Positions 54,901 to 62,783 of a stretch of DNA of 64,000 nucleotides are shown piece after piece. The stretch is from assembly GCF_019969725.1 (NCBI RefSeq), contig NZ_JAHXYW010000011.1, positions 148,827 through 212,826 of the forward strand, read 5' to 3'. This stretch comes from Neobacillus bataviensis. Its GTDB lineage: Bacteria; Bacillota; Bacilli; Bacillales_B; DSM-18226. The notes under the pieces were generated by a model. The model saw only the letters and a program-made list of their open reading frames with translations. It was not told the DNA's origin and did no database searches. Position numbers and translations under genes: made by a program. How positions within the stretch are numbered: the stretch's first letter is position 1; each line of letters starts with the position of its first letter.

Positions 54901-55089
54901 AGAAAACAAATACTGATATTCAGCCTTTGGCAATAAGGAAACGAGACGCTTCTTGGATTCTTCGCCAATGGTTTGACAAAAGGTGGTCTTACCAGATCCG
55001 GACAAACCAGCAATTCCGAGCGATTGATCCTCCGATAATAGGCAATCTAAACGATTAATATTGTTGGCAATTAATTGATTTATTTTCAT
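51919..55089 (-). CDS. UvrA-like ABC ATPase with a degenerate third module
   Basis: The 1056-aa protein (ATG 55089, AGAGAGG upstream) has two intact ABC halves in the UvrA style. Half 1: Walker A GLSGSGKTT (~28), zinc CPAC..CPKC (~131-148), signature LSGGEL (~219), Walker B IIIDEISVG (~242). Half 2: GESGCGKST (~351), signature LSTGEF (~457), Walker B FIFDEPSKG (~482), switch MIEHN. From ~560 a third region has CPSC, CPVC, CPFC and CVSC zinc pairs and a decayed ABC end: FLPRETQVRLKMLELE replaces the LSGGE signature and VLQNTLPF the Walker B. The UvrB-binding insertion of true UvrA is missing. It is more likely a drug-resistance or DNA-binding relative (DrrC/UvrA2-like) than a repair protein. 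Confidence 0.75.
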   Translation of the reverse strand: MKINQLIANNINRLDCLLSEDQSLGIAGLSGSGKTTFCQTIGEESKKRLVSLLPKAEYQYLFSNIMETNFSAIKMEDMPLVLFLGKSSISSNPRSTIGTHTGVFKEIRERLAENFHLSPEVFSFNNELGWCPACKGRGTTKNVECPKCNGRRYNQEVEQKQIELFEKPHSISDINEFSIESILSLAEELHISEAKQHILQNIINMNIGYLTLNRIMGTLSGGELTRLYLAEFMAASENTVIIIDEISVGLDYHTLLKILEQIRQLGYKNQIWLIDHSDTVLDTADEQLFFGPGSGKYGGKIVEESPRPKPIYWERNPSMPTEYYQFQDLYCRNIQMEEIRIPKNRLVTFTGESGCGKSTLVNECISKDFLKRYPKEKLVMVGQDRNQSITSRSTVATFLDIKKKLTKYSEEIDDIFQRSIEDIIEELPKEDIAHKRLSLLIKLGLGYLTLERKTQSLSTGEFQCVHLVSELFSNSRNPHTLFIFDEPSKGLSQNILNQFIDSVRVILEDESVSIMMIEHNAYMLESSDFIIDFGKRQVEPVQHLEVVSHDDYFNQHNSTKSVAPLHISSTLNSKNDLNYLIENHIGYFKNAENVYKGGILKSLSSMARLIYGEYESDKIAPVIAIDLERHLYSKYSFLYEIGGLINHIVAAHPTNKDTRSFDFFSQENHCPSCSGRRVIEKFDFEVVIQDKNAPFWEGLLHPDVMEVLKYYQYPKLQFLFDEIKNELGQDISKSYNEMTEAERHTFLYGYWEKSFYDKAGKAQRTWEGFNIIIGRYMFISKSIIKEHMKASKEMITCPVCQGTVLNHHKKLRFGDMDIREIIQQPITQVIKTVGKLPELEKLKSIVGGDMVLTEDVSFLPRETQVRLKMLELELASFAGYEVVLQNTLPFWDNIKGNIEAICNKNQVTICDFANITETRETIIDKYFTNGKYKKLTYVYEAFGYKKIVTQINKIKASHPCPFCKGKKVISEDNLHDGVYKLSVPCVSCYASGINEEGRKEIVEGIAVQTWLTGKVSDVVAESLQTEDVADIPIFNRIRELNKRDMVAVYQCLERNQ

Positions 55090-55170
55090 CGAATATCCTC
55101 TCTCTCCATTCTCTAAATCTAGTATTGCCATGATAGCACAACTTCAAATAAATCAGGCTGAGTTTTTTTC

Positions 55171-55211
55171 GAAGCAAAACGGCTCAGTCCTATACCGAGC
55201 CGCTTGCTTTT
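55171..55211 (-). terminator. Terminator of the gene at 55233
   Basis: Stem GAAGCAAAACGGCTC / GAGCCGCTTGCTTTT (interrupted) around an ~11-base loop; it lies 22 bases beyond the stop. Confidence 0.7.
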
Positions 55212-55232
55212 TCCTATTCACTTTTAATTACT

Positions 55233-55700
55233 TTAATATTCTCCTTTAATTACAAAAAACGAGCCCCGAATTGTTCCAGCTAGCTTAGACTTCTGCCTGG
55301 CAAACTTAAACTTGCCTTCTAACTCCTTTGGAACCTCCATTCCCTCAGAAAGCTTAAAACCGACAGCCCGCTTCGGCTTAGGGTCATCAACCGTATACAT
55401 GACGTTGACCTCAAGGCCATCCTCATAAAAGACGTAGGCCATTTTGATATTTTCTACTTGAAAACGCGACGTTTCTAAAGGTGTGGCCGCAAACTCAATA
55501 TCACGTTCTTCTTTCAAAATTCGGTTCACATAATCAAGGGTCCCCTGGCTTTCGCTAGCTGGTACAACTGTAAATTCATGCTTGTATTTGTTCATGAAGT
55601 AACGGGCTTCATTTGCACGTAAACCCGCAAGCGCTACTGCTACAGGTGAAGACTCTAAACCAACCGTAGACACATTTTTAAAATCAACGATATAGGACAT
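55233..55700 (-). CDS. Conserved hypothetical protein
   Basis: This 155-aa soluble protein (ATG 55700, AAAGGAGG seven bases upstream; the frame from 55736 includes that site) begins MSYIVDFKNVSTVGLESSPV, with a later ANEARYFMNKYKHEFTVVPA and GFKLSEGMEVPKELEGKFKF. It has no signal, membrane segment or recognised catalytic motif. The composition is that of a well-folded alpha/beta protein. I recognise it as the sort of protein conserved in Bacilli but cannot name its family or role. It is a single gene with its own terminator. Confidence 0.7.
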   Translation of the reverse strand: MSYIVDFKNVSTVGLESSPVAVALAGLRANEARYFMNKYKHEFTVVPASESQGTLDYVNRILKEERDIEFAATPLETSRFQVENIKMAYVFYEDGLEVNVMYTVDDPKPKRAVGFKLSEGMEVPKELEGKFKFARQKSKLAGTIRGSFFVIKGEY

Positions 55701-55750
55701 ATCCATCCCTCCTTTTATCTCTGTATTTCCTAACAACAGGATTGGCCTTA

Positions 55751-56137
55751 CTATGCTTCTAACACCTTTTTAAGTCCTTCAACCATATTCGCCCAACCGT
55801 ATTTCGCACCATTGAAGGCTTGATCTTCTTTTTCGAATCCAGTTTGTTCGAGGTGTAAGTAGGTGGTTCCATCCTCTTCCCTCAATGTCCATGTGACTAT
55901 AGTGTTGATCGGACCGCCTATCCATGTGTAAGATAACTTGTTAGGCTCGTCGACCACTAATACTTCACTATCTACAATTAAATTCCACTGCGGATTTCGG
56001 AATTGACATTTATGTCCGACGACCGGTTTAAAGTCATTTGCCATAATCCATTTTGCAAGAGTTTCCGAATCTGTTAATGCATTCCATACCGTATTGATTG
56101 AACTTGTAAACTGAAAATCTAATGATATTTCTGCCAT
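55751..56137 (-). CDS. SRPBCC (AHSA1/START-like) protein
   Basis: This 128-aa protein has the SRPBCC fold: ISLDFQFTSSINTVWNALTD at the N-terminus, LAKWIMANDFKPVVG, NKLSYTWIGGPINTIVTWTL and the C-terminal GWANMVEGLKKVLE helix that covers the ligand pocket. Start ATG 56137 has GGAGG seven bases upstream. Its start lies next to the ArsR stop (TAGTGATG), so the two are one operon. In this pairing the AHSA1 protein is thought to bind a small ligand or act as a co-chaperone, under control of its partner repressor. Function unproven. Confidence 0.87.
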   Translation of the reverse strand: MAEISLDFQFTSSINTVWNALTDSETLAKWIMANDFKPVVGHKCQFRNPQWNLIVDSEVLVVDEPNKLSYTWIGGPINTIVTWTLREEDGTTYLHLEQTGFEKEDQAFNGAKYGWANMVEGLKKVLEA

Positions 56138-56139
56138 CA

Positions 56140-56463
56140 CTATTCCTCCGCTAATAAATTTTTTAAAAGTGCCACTCTTTCATTCCAAAATTTTTCGTAA
56201 AAAGATACCCAATCTTTAATTTCCTGTAGGGGAGCTGCAATTAGTCGATATCTTGTTTCTCTGCCAACTTTACGGTCAGCAACTAAGCCAGCTTCTTTAA
56301 GAATAGCCAAATGTTTAGAAACAGCGGTACGCCCCATTTGAAATTGAGCGGTTAATTCGTGAAGTGGTAACTCTCCTGCATCTGCTAACAAACGCAGCAA
56401 TTTACGTCTTGTTGGGTCAGCGATGGCTGCATACACATCACGCTCTTGATTTTTCTCGTTCAA
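56140..56463 (-). CDS. ArsR-family transcriptional repressor
   Basis: This ~107-aa winged-helix repressor has AAIADPTRRKLLRLLADAGE, ELTAQFQMGRTAVSKHLAIL (recognition helix) and GRETRYRLIAAPL (wing). It has no Cys-rich metal site, so it is not a classical metal sensor; it belongs with the ArsR proteins that pair with SRPBCC/AHSA1 genes. TTG 56463 is the preferred start because the GTG at 56469 abuts the AAAGGGGGGG tract. Two perfect palindromes around its promoter mean autorepression. Confidence 0.88.
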   Translation of the reverse strand: MNEKNQERDVYAAIADPTRRKLLRLLADAGELPLHELTAQFQMGRTAVSKHLAILKEAGLVADRKVGRETRYRLIAAPLQEIKDWVSFYEKFWNERVALLKNLLAEE

Positions 56464-56485
56464 AATCACCCCCCCCTTTTAATTG

Positions 56486-56534
56486 GACACCAATTGGTGT
56501 CTTAATTATATGACACCAATTGGTGTCCTGTCAA
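56486..56534 (-). promoter_or_regulatory. ArsR/SRPBCC promoter with twin operators
   Basis: On the minus strand TTGACA (56534-56529) and TATAAT (56510-56505) are 18 bp apart, a near-ideal sigma-A promoter. The identical palindrome GACACCAATTGGTGTC occurs twice: at 56512-56527, between the boxes, and at 56486-56501, just after the -10. Their centres are 26 bp apart. Binding would fully block RNA polymerase. Confidence 0.92.
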
Positions 56535-56709
56535 TTCTCATTTTAATCCTAGGGTAACCATTCTTTTCATTTGTCTTTCATATAGAATTTAAATTCCGCT
56601 AAAAAATGAATCGTTTTATTAAATATTTTAAAATTCCTTTGTTTTTGCAAAATCGATGTATACCTCAGCATGTTTTCTCAATAAATATGAAAAAAAGGTG
56701 GTAATTACA

Positions 56710-56847
56710 TTGTTTGACTTGCAATTCATTTTATCTATTGTGATATTGTTAGTACTGATTGGAGGATTACTTTATACGTTACGAATTGGGAGATTGGCAA
56801 GTGTAAGGCAAAGCGAATTTGATTCTGAAATCAATGAAAAGACCTAG
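56710..56847 (+). CDS. Small single-helix membrane protein
   Basis: A 45-aa product from TTG 56710, eight bases after AAAGGTGG, has one hydrophobic helix (FILSIVILLVLIGGLLYTL) and a charged C-terminal tail (SVRQSEFDSEINEKT). The open frame also extends upstream to ATG 56656, but that part has no ribosome binding site. The orientation puts the tail in the cytoplasm. Similar small proteins are found in respiratory or sporulation membranes; no family is assigned. Confidence 0.6.
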   Translation: MFDLQFILSIVILLVLIGGLLYTLRIGRLASVRQSEFDSEINEKT

Positions 56848-56978
56848 AAGACATCCTATAGTGCTAAATCCAGTTTTTCTTGCTTATATTATTGGAATTG
56901 GGCTTATCATTTTATATATCATATATCATACTTCTGTGCCCTATTGATTTAAGTATTCAAACAACGCATATAAAAAAG

Positions 56979-57023
56979 AAGCACCTCCTGAAACGATGGA
57001 CGTATCTATCAAAGGAGGTGCTT
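56979..57023. repeat. Inverted repeat
   Basis: AAGCACCTCC and GGAGGTGCTT face each other across ~25 bases, flanked by AAAAAAG and TTTTC. It could be a terminator or an RNA stem that can sequester a GGAGG site. Confidence 0.6.
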
Positions 57024-57204
57024 TTCATATGCAACAACAAAAACTATACAATTAGGAAAGGGTTTGATGTTTAGAAATGATTTTTTTACTTAGAAGTGTT
57101 TATTTATTTGTTACATCTTTAAAATAAGCTGTGCCACGCACTCCACATGTGCAGAGTGTATGTGGCAACACATAAGGTGTTGGTGAAGTTAATAAGAATA
57201 AAAA

Positions 57205-57258
57205 AAGCAACCCTCCTTACCATCCAAATTGATGTGGTAAGGTAGTTGGTTACTTTTT
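57205..57258 (+). terminator. Terminator-like hairpin
   Basis: CCTTACC / GGTAAGG stem with AACC/GGTT outer pairing, and TTTTTT beyond. No gene stop is immediately upstream, so it may end a non-coding transcript. Confidence 0.6.
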
Positions 57259-57435
57259 TGTAGCTTCACAATTTTTACAGAATGCAACTGCTCTTTATGC
57301 ATTATTATGGTTTCCAATTAATTTCTTTTTATACCAATGTAATCAATAGTATAGTAATTTGAAAAAGAAACAATAGTTAAATCTTGCATTCAATTTCTCA
57401 TAAGGTTTTATTTATTTCACGATAAGTAAATCCCA

Positions 57436-57760
57436 TAGGGTCAGAGACTCACCCTCTGTCAAAAAGCTGTCGTTTAGTAGACTCGACATGGAAAAACTAC
57501 GAAAAGAATAACCGTGGGAAAAGCTCTTAAGTCACGATAAATAAGAGGTAAGGCGAGTTGAGCCGATGCAGAAAATCAACGTAGCAATCATTAGGCAAAG
57601 TCTTTACTGCTGTTTTCAGACTGGATTGCAAGACTTAAAGAAGCGGGAACGGCTTCTTGCAGTAACGGTTCGGATGGAGTTTCGATTGGTTACGGCCAAT
57701 GTTGCTTGTCATTATGTATGTGGGCGAACTACGTACGCTTGTAAAAAGCAAATGACAAGT
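57436..57760 (+). ncRNA. Candidate structured non-coding RNA
   Basis: A series of ordered, nested helices can be drawn by hand: CAGAG/CTCTG (57442/57454), TGTCG/CGACA (57468/57484), CTCTTA/TAAGAG (57524/57542) with a possible pseudoknot CGTG/CACG (57513/57533), GTTGA/TCAAC (57557/57576), GCAATC/GATTGC (57584/57624) enclosing AGTCT/AGACT (57599/57618), AAGAAGC/GCTTCTT (57638/57652), ATTGG/CCAAT (57685/57696), and CTTGTCATT/AATGACAAG (57705/57751) enclosing GTATGT/ACGTAC (57716/57731). It has higher GC content than its flanks and no coding frame. Strand is chosen by GU pairing and is uncertain. A mobile-element or intron remnant is the main alternative. Confidence 0.45.
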
Positions 57761-57902
57761 TGAAGAAATTTGGCAGCCTACTTCCTTCACTTCATCAATT
57801 CAAAACAACATCTGTGGAATAAAGTGTGAAACAAGAAAATTCGGGGAGTGACAGGCACGGGAACTAAGTACTTTTGATTGAATAGCTCTAAATTAATAGA
57901 AA

Positions 57903-57936
57903 AACCGTACCTATTTATGGTACGGTTCACCACACT
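57903..57936 (+). terminator. Terminator-like hairpin
   Basis: AACCGTACC / GGTACGGTT with a TATTTAT loop, followed by CACCACACTTTTTTT. Confidence 0.65.
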
Positions 57937-58086
57937 TTTTTTAGAGGCGGTTTTTAAAAATCACTTGCTAACGACGACCTGCCTTCTTTTTAAAATTTAT
58001 CTAAAATAGTTTGTTTCTTTTCAACCGATGTTCCAGGACGGATATAAAGGATAAGTGTGCTGTGCCTCAGTTCCACTTTTGGTGCA

Positions 58087-58142
58087 AAAAAAACTCGCAT
58101 TTTCCTCTCATGACGAAAGATCATGAGTTTCCAATGCGAGAT
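58087..58142 (-). terminator. Terminator of subtilase gene
   Basis: CTCGCATT / AATGCGAG outer stem with CTCATGA / TCATGAG inner stem and a T8 tail in the minus direction; it follows the subtilase stop. Confidence 0.85.
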
Positions 58143-58163
58143 AAAAAGACTACGGCTTTTTTC

Positions 58164-61100
58164 TTACTTTACGGTGTTTACACTCACAACATTTGAAATG
58201 CCCCCGTTTAATCCACCTGTTACTCTTACTCGGAATTTGTAAGATGTATTTTCAGTTAATCCAGTGACAACTGCTGTACTCGAATCAACCGTTACAGGAT
58301 TTGACGTGGTAGACTTCGTCCATGTTGCGCCATTATCGTTCGATTGCTCAATTTTTACTTCAGTTGCATTGACAGCGGCAATCCAGCTAAGTGCGGCCGT
58401 ATTTTTAGATATAGTAGTATTTTTCAACGTGTTAACGGTAGATGCAATTCCTAATTCATTGAAGTAATGTGTACTGTACTTACCGGCAACTTGTTCTTTC
58501 GGCTTAACGGTTGCATCAAAATTCGATTTATATAAGTTCTTAACGAGGAACTTCATATCCGTCTCATTGATAATGCCGTCTTGATTCAAATCTTCCACTT
58601 TAAAATCGTCTTGATCCTGCATGCCAATCTTATTGGCTATTTTCTTGACGTCCAGGACATCAATCACGCCGTCACCGTTCAGATCGCCAGCTGGACCATT
58701 CGGCTGCTTGGATGTTGCTCCAATATAGCCGGCATACTGACCGACATTATCGCCCCATGGAGTCTGCCCCAGCATCGTGATGGTCTGAACGCTCTTTAAG
58801 TGCCCCGGCGCTTCGATGATCACTTTGAATGGATCTTTCGATAATGGGATGCCCTTGATATCGACATATCCCTGCGGATCAATCGTTCCAGGATATTTGC
58901 TACCGTCCGAAAGTAGTGCATATGCTTTTGCATTCAGAGTGGTATAGTCCATTGAATAGTTGTTAGCAAACGCTTCAAGCCTCACAAAAGTTTTAAGCGC
59001 ATTATGCGTCGAAATGAGTTGGAAGCTGTTCAATCGGTTGAATGCTGTAATGTTGGTTGGCTGAGTTTGACCATACTGCATCATGCTGAAATTGGTCATG
59101 ACATCATCCTGTACCATATTCGAATATAAAATATTCGCAGCCGGAGTTGTCGGGTCATCGTTGTTCACTTTTAGGGTTACGTTCAAAAATGGCATCTCAT
59201 CGCCGCTGAAACCTTTAAAGTCTTCTCCGCCGCTTAAATGTGCGCCTACATTGATCATGGTTTTAGCTAAATAAAGAGGGTCACGCGTTCCAACCGGTGT
59301 ATCCACATTGACCTTCACGCCATGATCATCTGCCCATTTTTGGAATTCAGGCGCTACTGTCACTCCTTGCAATTCGAAGTTGGTGTTAAAGTACGTTGCA
59401 TTATAGGTCCCTGACATCATTTGCTGAACATTGTGTAGATTCAGTGTCATCGTGACTGTATCATTCAGGTACGCTTTTTGCTTGTCATACGTCGGCACCA
59501 TATACGGCGTGCCTTTTTTAACAAAGACATACTGATGGAAATCATTGACGAGCTCTGCATTTCCTGCCACATCCCTTGGGAACAGCGTGACGACTGCCGG
59601 ACCGTTTTCAATGTCCGATTTTTCAATCCCGAATTTCGTATCTCCATTGGCGTCCGTCTTAAATTCTCCTGCCGGTAAGTCGATTGCATTGTAGTAATAA
59701 AACAAATTGTTAGACGATTGGTCGATGCCAAGAGGAGCCAGTTTCGCCGTTCCTTCGTCGTAAAGGTTCGCGTGAACCCAGAACGAATGGTGCATATTGC
59801 CGCCCATTTCTTCATCCGTAAAGTCCGAATCACTCAGCTCGTACAAGCCCGGAGCATGGTCTTTATAGGTCAATTTCGGCAATTTGTTGTCCACGATAAA
59901 CAGCATCGACTTCTCATACGTTTTCGCATACATGTTTGTCGTATCGGTTGCGCGGAATTTGATCGTGTAATCCCCTTCCGGCAAGGATGCTTTTGTGAAC
60001 TGGCTCGTTAATTCTTTCGCTGGGTCGCCGATAAACGGATAATAGATACCCGCGTTAAACGAAAGCGATAAGAACCTATCGGTTGGCGCCGTACTTGCAC
60101 TAATCGGTGATGGGAAAACTGCGCCAAGCGCATTGCCGTTTTTGTCATAAATCGTCGCCCAGACCCACTTCATCGGGCTGTTTAATTTAAAGCCGATATT
60201 ACGGTTAGTGCCATAATTAAAAATTGAAGGAATGACCGGATTTCTTGTGCTGACGGCATTGTCATCCATCAGCAAGTCGCTGAATCCTTTTTCCACCATT
60301 CGAGCAGCGAACGGAATTCGGAAATGTTCGCTTGGATTGTCATGATTTACGATGTTGACATATCCTTCATATCTTCCAAATTGAGCGCTTCCAGGAATGG
60401 TAATCGCCGCATTGAAATTCGTCGTCTGTCCTGCACTAACGGTAACAGAAGCAGGAGTCGTAACCGTAACATTATTCGCTGAGCCGTCATTCACATTGGA
60501 ATTCGGCTTAATGAATTCATAGCTGAGATCAAAGGTTTTATCCTTCGAGCCACGGTTGGTCACTTTGACGGTACGGGTGCTGTTCATCGAACTTCCGATG
60601 TTTTGGTAAACAGAACCGAACGTTAAGGAACCTTTTTCATAATTGACTGTCTTCAGGTTTCCGCTCGCATCCCCGTTTTCCGTCGTATCCTGTACTTTGA
60701 AGGAAACATCCGCATGTACGGCTTCTGCGACATCGACAAGTCCTGCCCCTACTTCATAAACAGAATAGTTGCCATTCATTTTGTCAGCCGTATTGGTTAG
60801 CGCTGTTTTGACATCAAACGGCGTGTAATCCGGGTGAGCCTGAAGAATGAGCGCGGCAATCCCTGCTACGTGCGGAGAAGCCATTGATGTACCTGAAATA
60901 CGCGCATACGCTTGTGAGTAATCAATTCCTGGTTCTGGACTGTGGATATATTCTGGATACGTCGAGTAAACAGATACCCCAGGCGCCACAACGTCCGGTT
61001 TAATGTCATAGCTTGTTGTAACCGGTCCCCTTGAACTGAAAGCTGCCAAATGGTTTCCTTCTGTTACTGTTGACCCGATTTCAGTAAACGTAATCGACGC

Positions 61101-62783
61101 AGTTTCTGCTGCTGCTTTTAAGCGTTCGCCGTCTGCTTTTGAGAGGCGGAATGTTGGGATAAACCCAATATCACTTGCTAAATAGTTATCGATGTCGCCG
61201 TCGATATTGTTATACATAATGGCCGCCACTGCGCCTGCTTTTTGTGCATTCACAATTTTTTCACTAAGCGCATACGTTCCACGCTTAATCAATGCCACTT
61301 TTCCGTGCAAATCAAGATCTTTCACATCATCTGCGCCACCTAAGCCAACAAACACAACTGGATACGTTTTGTTCGCAAGGGCTTCCACGTGGTCATTGTA
61401 TCCTTTTCCAAGTAACTTAAAGTTGGTGAACGTTTCGTTTCCGACTGTCGCCGTTGCGGTCGGAATCGACATCGGGAAGTCACTTGCACCAACCGTAATT
61501 GGTAGAGCGGCTGCTCCAGGTGTGCCAAGTGTCCCTTCGTTCGGACCTGAGTTTCCTGCTGAAATGACGCATGTTACACCAGCGAGTGTCGCATTGTTAA
61601 CTGCGATTGCTTCTGCTGATAGTGGATCGTTACTCGGTGCGCCAAGAGACATGTTAATGACTTTCATTCCGTCACTAACTGACTTGTCAATCCCGCCAAC
61701 GATACCACTCGTATAACCAGAACCGTAAGGACCTAGTACACGATAGACATATAAATCGACGCCAGGGGCAACCCCTTGTGCCGGATTTTCGACATTGGCT
61801 TTCGATTGTGCTGCGATTGTTCCAGATACGTGCGTACCGTGATATGTTTCGTACGTATGGCCTGGTGTTACTGGCTTACCTGCATTCACCCAGTCATCAG
61901 GGGTTGTTTCCATCGGATCTGCATCGTTATCGACGAAATCCCAGCCCTTAACTGAACTCGGGCTAATCGTACTTGGATCAACGCCTTCTTGTTTTCTGAA
62001 CCCTTTATACACATCCGTTAAATCCGGATGATTGTAATCAATCCCTGTATCTAACACGCCGACTTTCACGCCGTTTCCTTTAATTCCTTCGTTATGAAGT
62101 GCATCAATTCCTGGAAGTGGGATCGTATTTTCTTTTGGTGCTTCACCTTGTTCGCTTTGCTGCTTCACTTGGCCCAATTCACTCGGGTCAAGTTTGACGA
62201 TCTCATCTGAGAGGACATGGCTAACAAGGCCAGATTCGAATAGACTCTCGACCATGTTTCCTGGAAGCGTCATGGCTACCCCATTTAACGCGCTCTTGTA
62301 TTCACTTGTAATTTGAATGTCAGATGAGTTTTCAGCATCTTCTTCACTCGCTGCAGTTTGCGCAGTGACTGCATTCACACTTTTGCCAGCTTTGTGCTGA
62401 GATAATCCGTCCACAAATGCACGAAACTGTTTATGCGAATTGTTTACGTCACTTGTTTCTTCTTTTAAGGTTGTGCTGTTTCCAGCCAACTGCTCTTGCA
62501 TCACCGCAATTTTAGCCGGTGCTTGTTTGAATTCAACAATGACGCGAACAGGCTCCGTTGTTAACGTATTGATCTTTGACGAAATTTTTTCCCTACCAGC
62601 TATGCTGATCTTATTTAAGGCCGCTATCTGTTCGTTTGTCAACTGTGGAGCGCTCGCTTCCTGACGAATAGGATCGATAGGTGTTGATGTCGCCGCCAAC
62701 ACATTGTATGGGATGACCGAGGACATCAATAGACAGCTCATGGTGGTATTTGACAATATTTTCTTTAATTTACTTTCCCTCAA
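58164..62783 (-). CDS. Vpr-like S8 subtilase with PA, Fn3-type and dockerin domains
   Basis: The 1539-aa secreted protease starts at TTG 62783 with AGGGGG upstream. A signal peptide ends about LAATS. An I9-type propeptide follows (~70-210: PVRVIVEFKQAPAKI, then YKSALNGVAMTLPG). The S8 domain has its triad: Asp 245 (VGVLDTGIDYNHPDL), His 318 (YHGTHVSGTIA) and Ser 633 (ISGTSMASPHVAG), with a PA insert at ~450-560 (ALIKRGTYALSEKIVNAQKA). Then come Fn3-like/beta domains, a region with cohesin-like sequence (~1130-1260), two dockerin-type calcium repeats (GDLNGDGVIDVLDVKKIANK and DLNQDGIINETDMKFLVKN at ~1368-1425) and a last Fn3 (~1440-1539). It degrades proteins outside the cell. Confidence 0.93.
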   Translation of the reverse strand: MRESKLKKILSNTTMSCLLMSSVIPYNVLAATSTPIDPIRQEASAPQLTNEQIAALNKISIAGREKISSKINTLTTEPVRVIVEFKQAPAKIAVMQEQLAGNSTTLKEETSDVNNSHKQFRAFVDGLSQHKAGKSVNAVTAQTAASEEDAENSSDIQITSEYKSALNGVAMTLPGNMVESLFESGLVSHVLSDEIVKLDPSELGQVKQQSEQGEAPKENTIPLPGIDALHNEGIKGNGVKVGVLDTGIDYNHPDLTDVYKGFRKQEGVDPSTISPSSVKGWDFVDNDADPMETTPDDWVNAGKPVTPGHTYETYHGTHVSGTIAAQSKANVENPAQGVAPGVDLYVYRVLGPYGSGYTSGIVGGIDKSVSDGMKVINMSLGAPSNDPLSAEAIAVNNATLAGVTCVISAGNSGPNEGTLGTPGAAALPITVGASDFPMSIPTATATVGNETFTNFKLLGKGYNDHVEALANKTYPVVFVGLGGADDVKDLDLHGKVALIKRGTYALSEKIVNAQKAGAVAAIMYNNIDGDIDNYLASDIGFIPTFRLSKADGERLKAAAETASITFTEIGSTVTEGNHLAAFSSRGPVTTSYDIKPDVVAPGVSVYSTYPEYIHSPEPGIDYSQAYARISGTSMASPHVAGIAALILQAHPDYTPFDVKTALTNTADKMNGNYSVYEVGAGLVDVAEAVHADVSFKVQDTTENGDASGNLKTVNYEKGSLTFGSVYQNIGSSMNSTRTVKVTNRGSKDKTFDLSYEFIKPNSNVNDGSANNVTVTTPASVTVSAGQTTNFNAAITIPGSAQFGRYEGYVNIVNHDNPSEHFRIPFAARMVEKGFSDLLMDDNAVSTRNPVIPSIFNYGTNRNIGFKLNSPMKWVWATIYDKNGNALGAVFPSPISASTAPTDRFLSLSFNAGIYYPFIGDPAKELTSQFTKASLPEGDYTIKFRATDTTNMYAKTYEKSMLFIVDNKLPKLTYKDHAPGLYELSDSDFTDEEMGGNMHHSFWVHANLYDEGTAKLAPLGIDQSSNNLFYYYNAIDLPAGEFKTDANGDTKFGIEKSDIENGPAVVTLFPRDVAGNAELVNDFHQYVFVKKGTPYMVPTYDKQKAYLNDTVTMTLNLHNVQQMMSGTYNATYFNTNFELQGVTVAPEFQKWADDHGVKVNVDTPVGTRDPLYLAKTMINVGAHLSGGEDFKGFSGDEMPFLNVTLKVNNDDPTTPAANILYSNMVQDDVMTNFSMMQYGQTQPTNITAFNRLNSFQLISTHNALKTFVRLEAFANNYSMDYTTLNAKAYALLSDGSKYPGTIDPQGYVDIKGIPLSKDPFKVIIEAPGHLKSVQTITMLGQTPWGDNVGQYAGYIGATSKQPNGPAGDLNGDGVIDVLDVKKIANKIGMQDQDDFKVEDLNQDGIINETDMKFLVKNLYKSNFDATVKPKEQVAGKYSTHYFNELGIASTVNTLKNTTISKNTAALSWIAAVNATEVKIEQSNDNGATWTKSTTSNPVTVDSSTAVVTGLTENTSYKFRVRVTGGLNGGISNVVSVNTVK

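Larger units (their letters stand above)
56848..58163. other. 1.3-kb gene-poor region
   Basis: No convincing coding frame; the short open frames here have no ribosome binding site or recognisable sequence. It holds a GCACCTCC/GGAGGTGC inverted repeat (56979-57023), a GCCAC...GTGGC stem (57133-57166), a terminator-like hairpin (57205-57258), the structured segment at 57436-57760, a GTGACAGGCAC repeat fragment (57848-57858) and two terminators near the right end. Confidence 0.7.

Noticed and set aside
57566..57763. 65-codon open frame within the structured region
   Set aside because: Composition is not protein-like, there is no ribosome binding site, and the same bases are better explained by paired helices.
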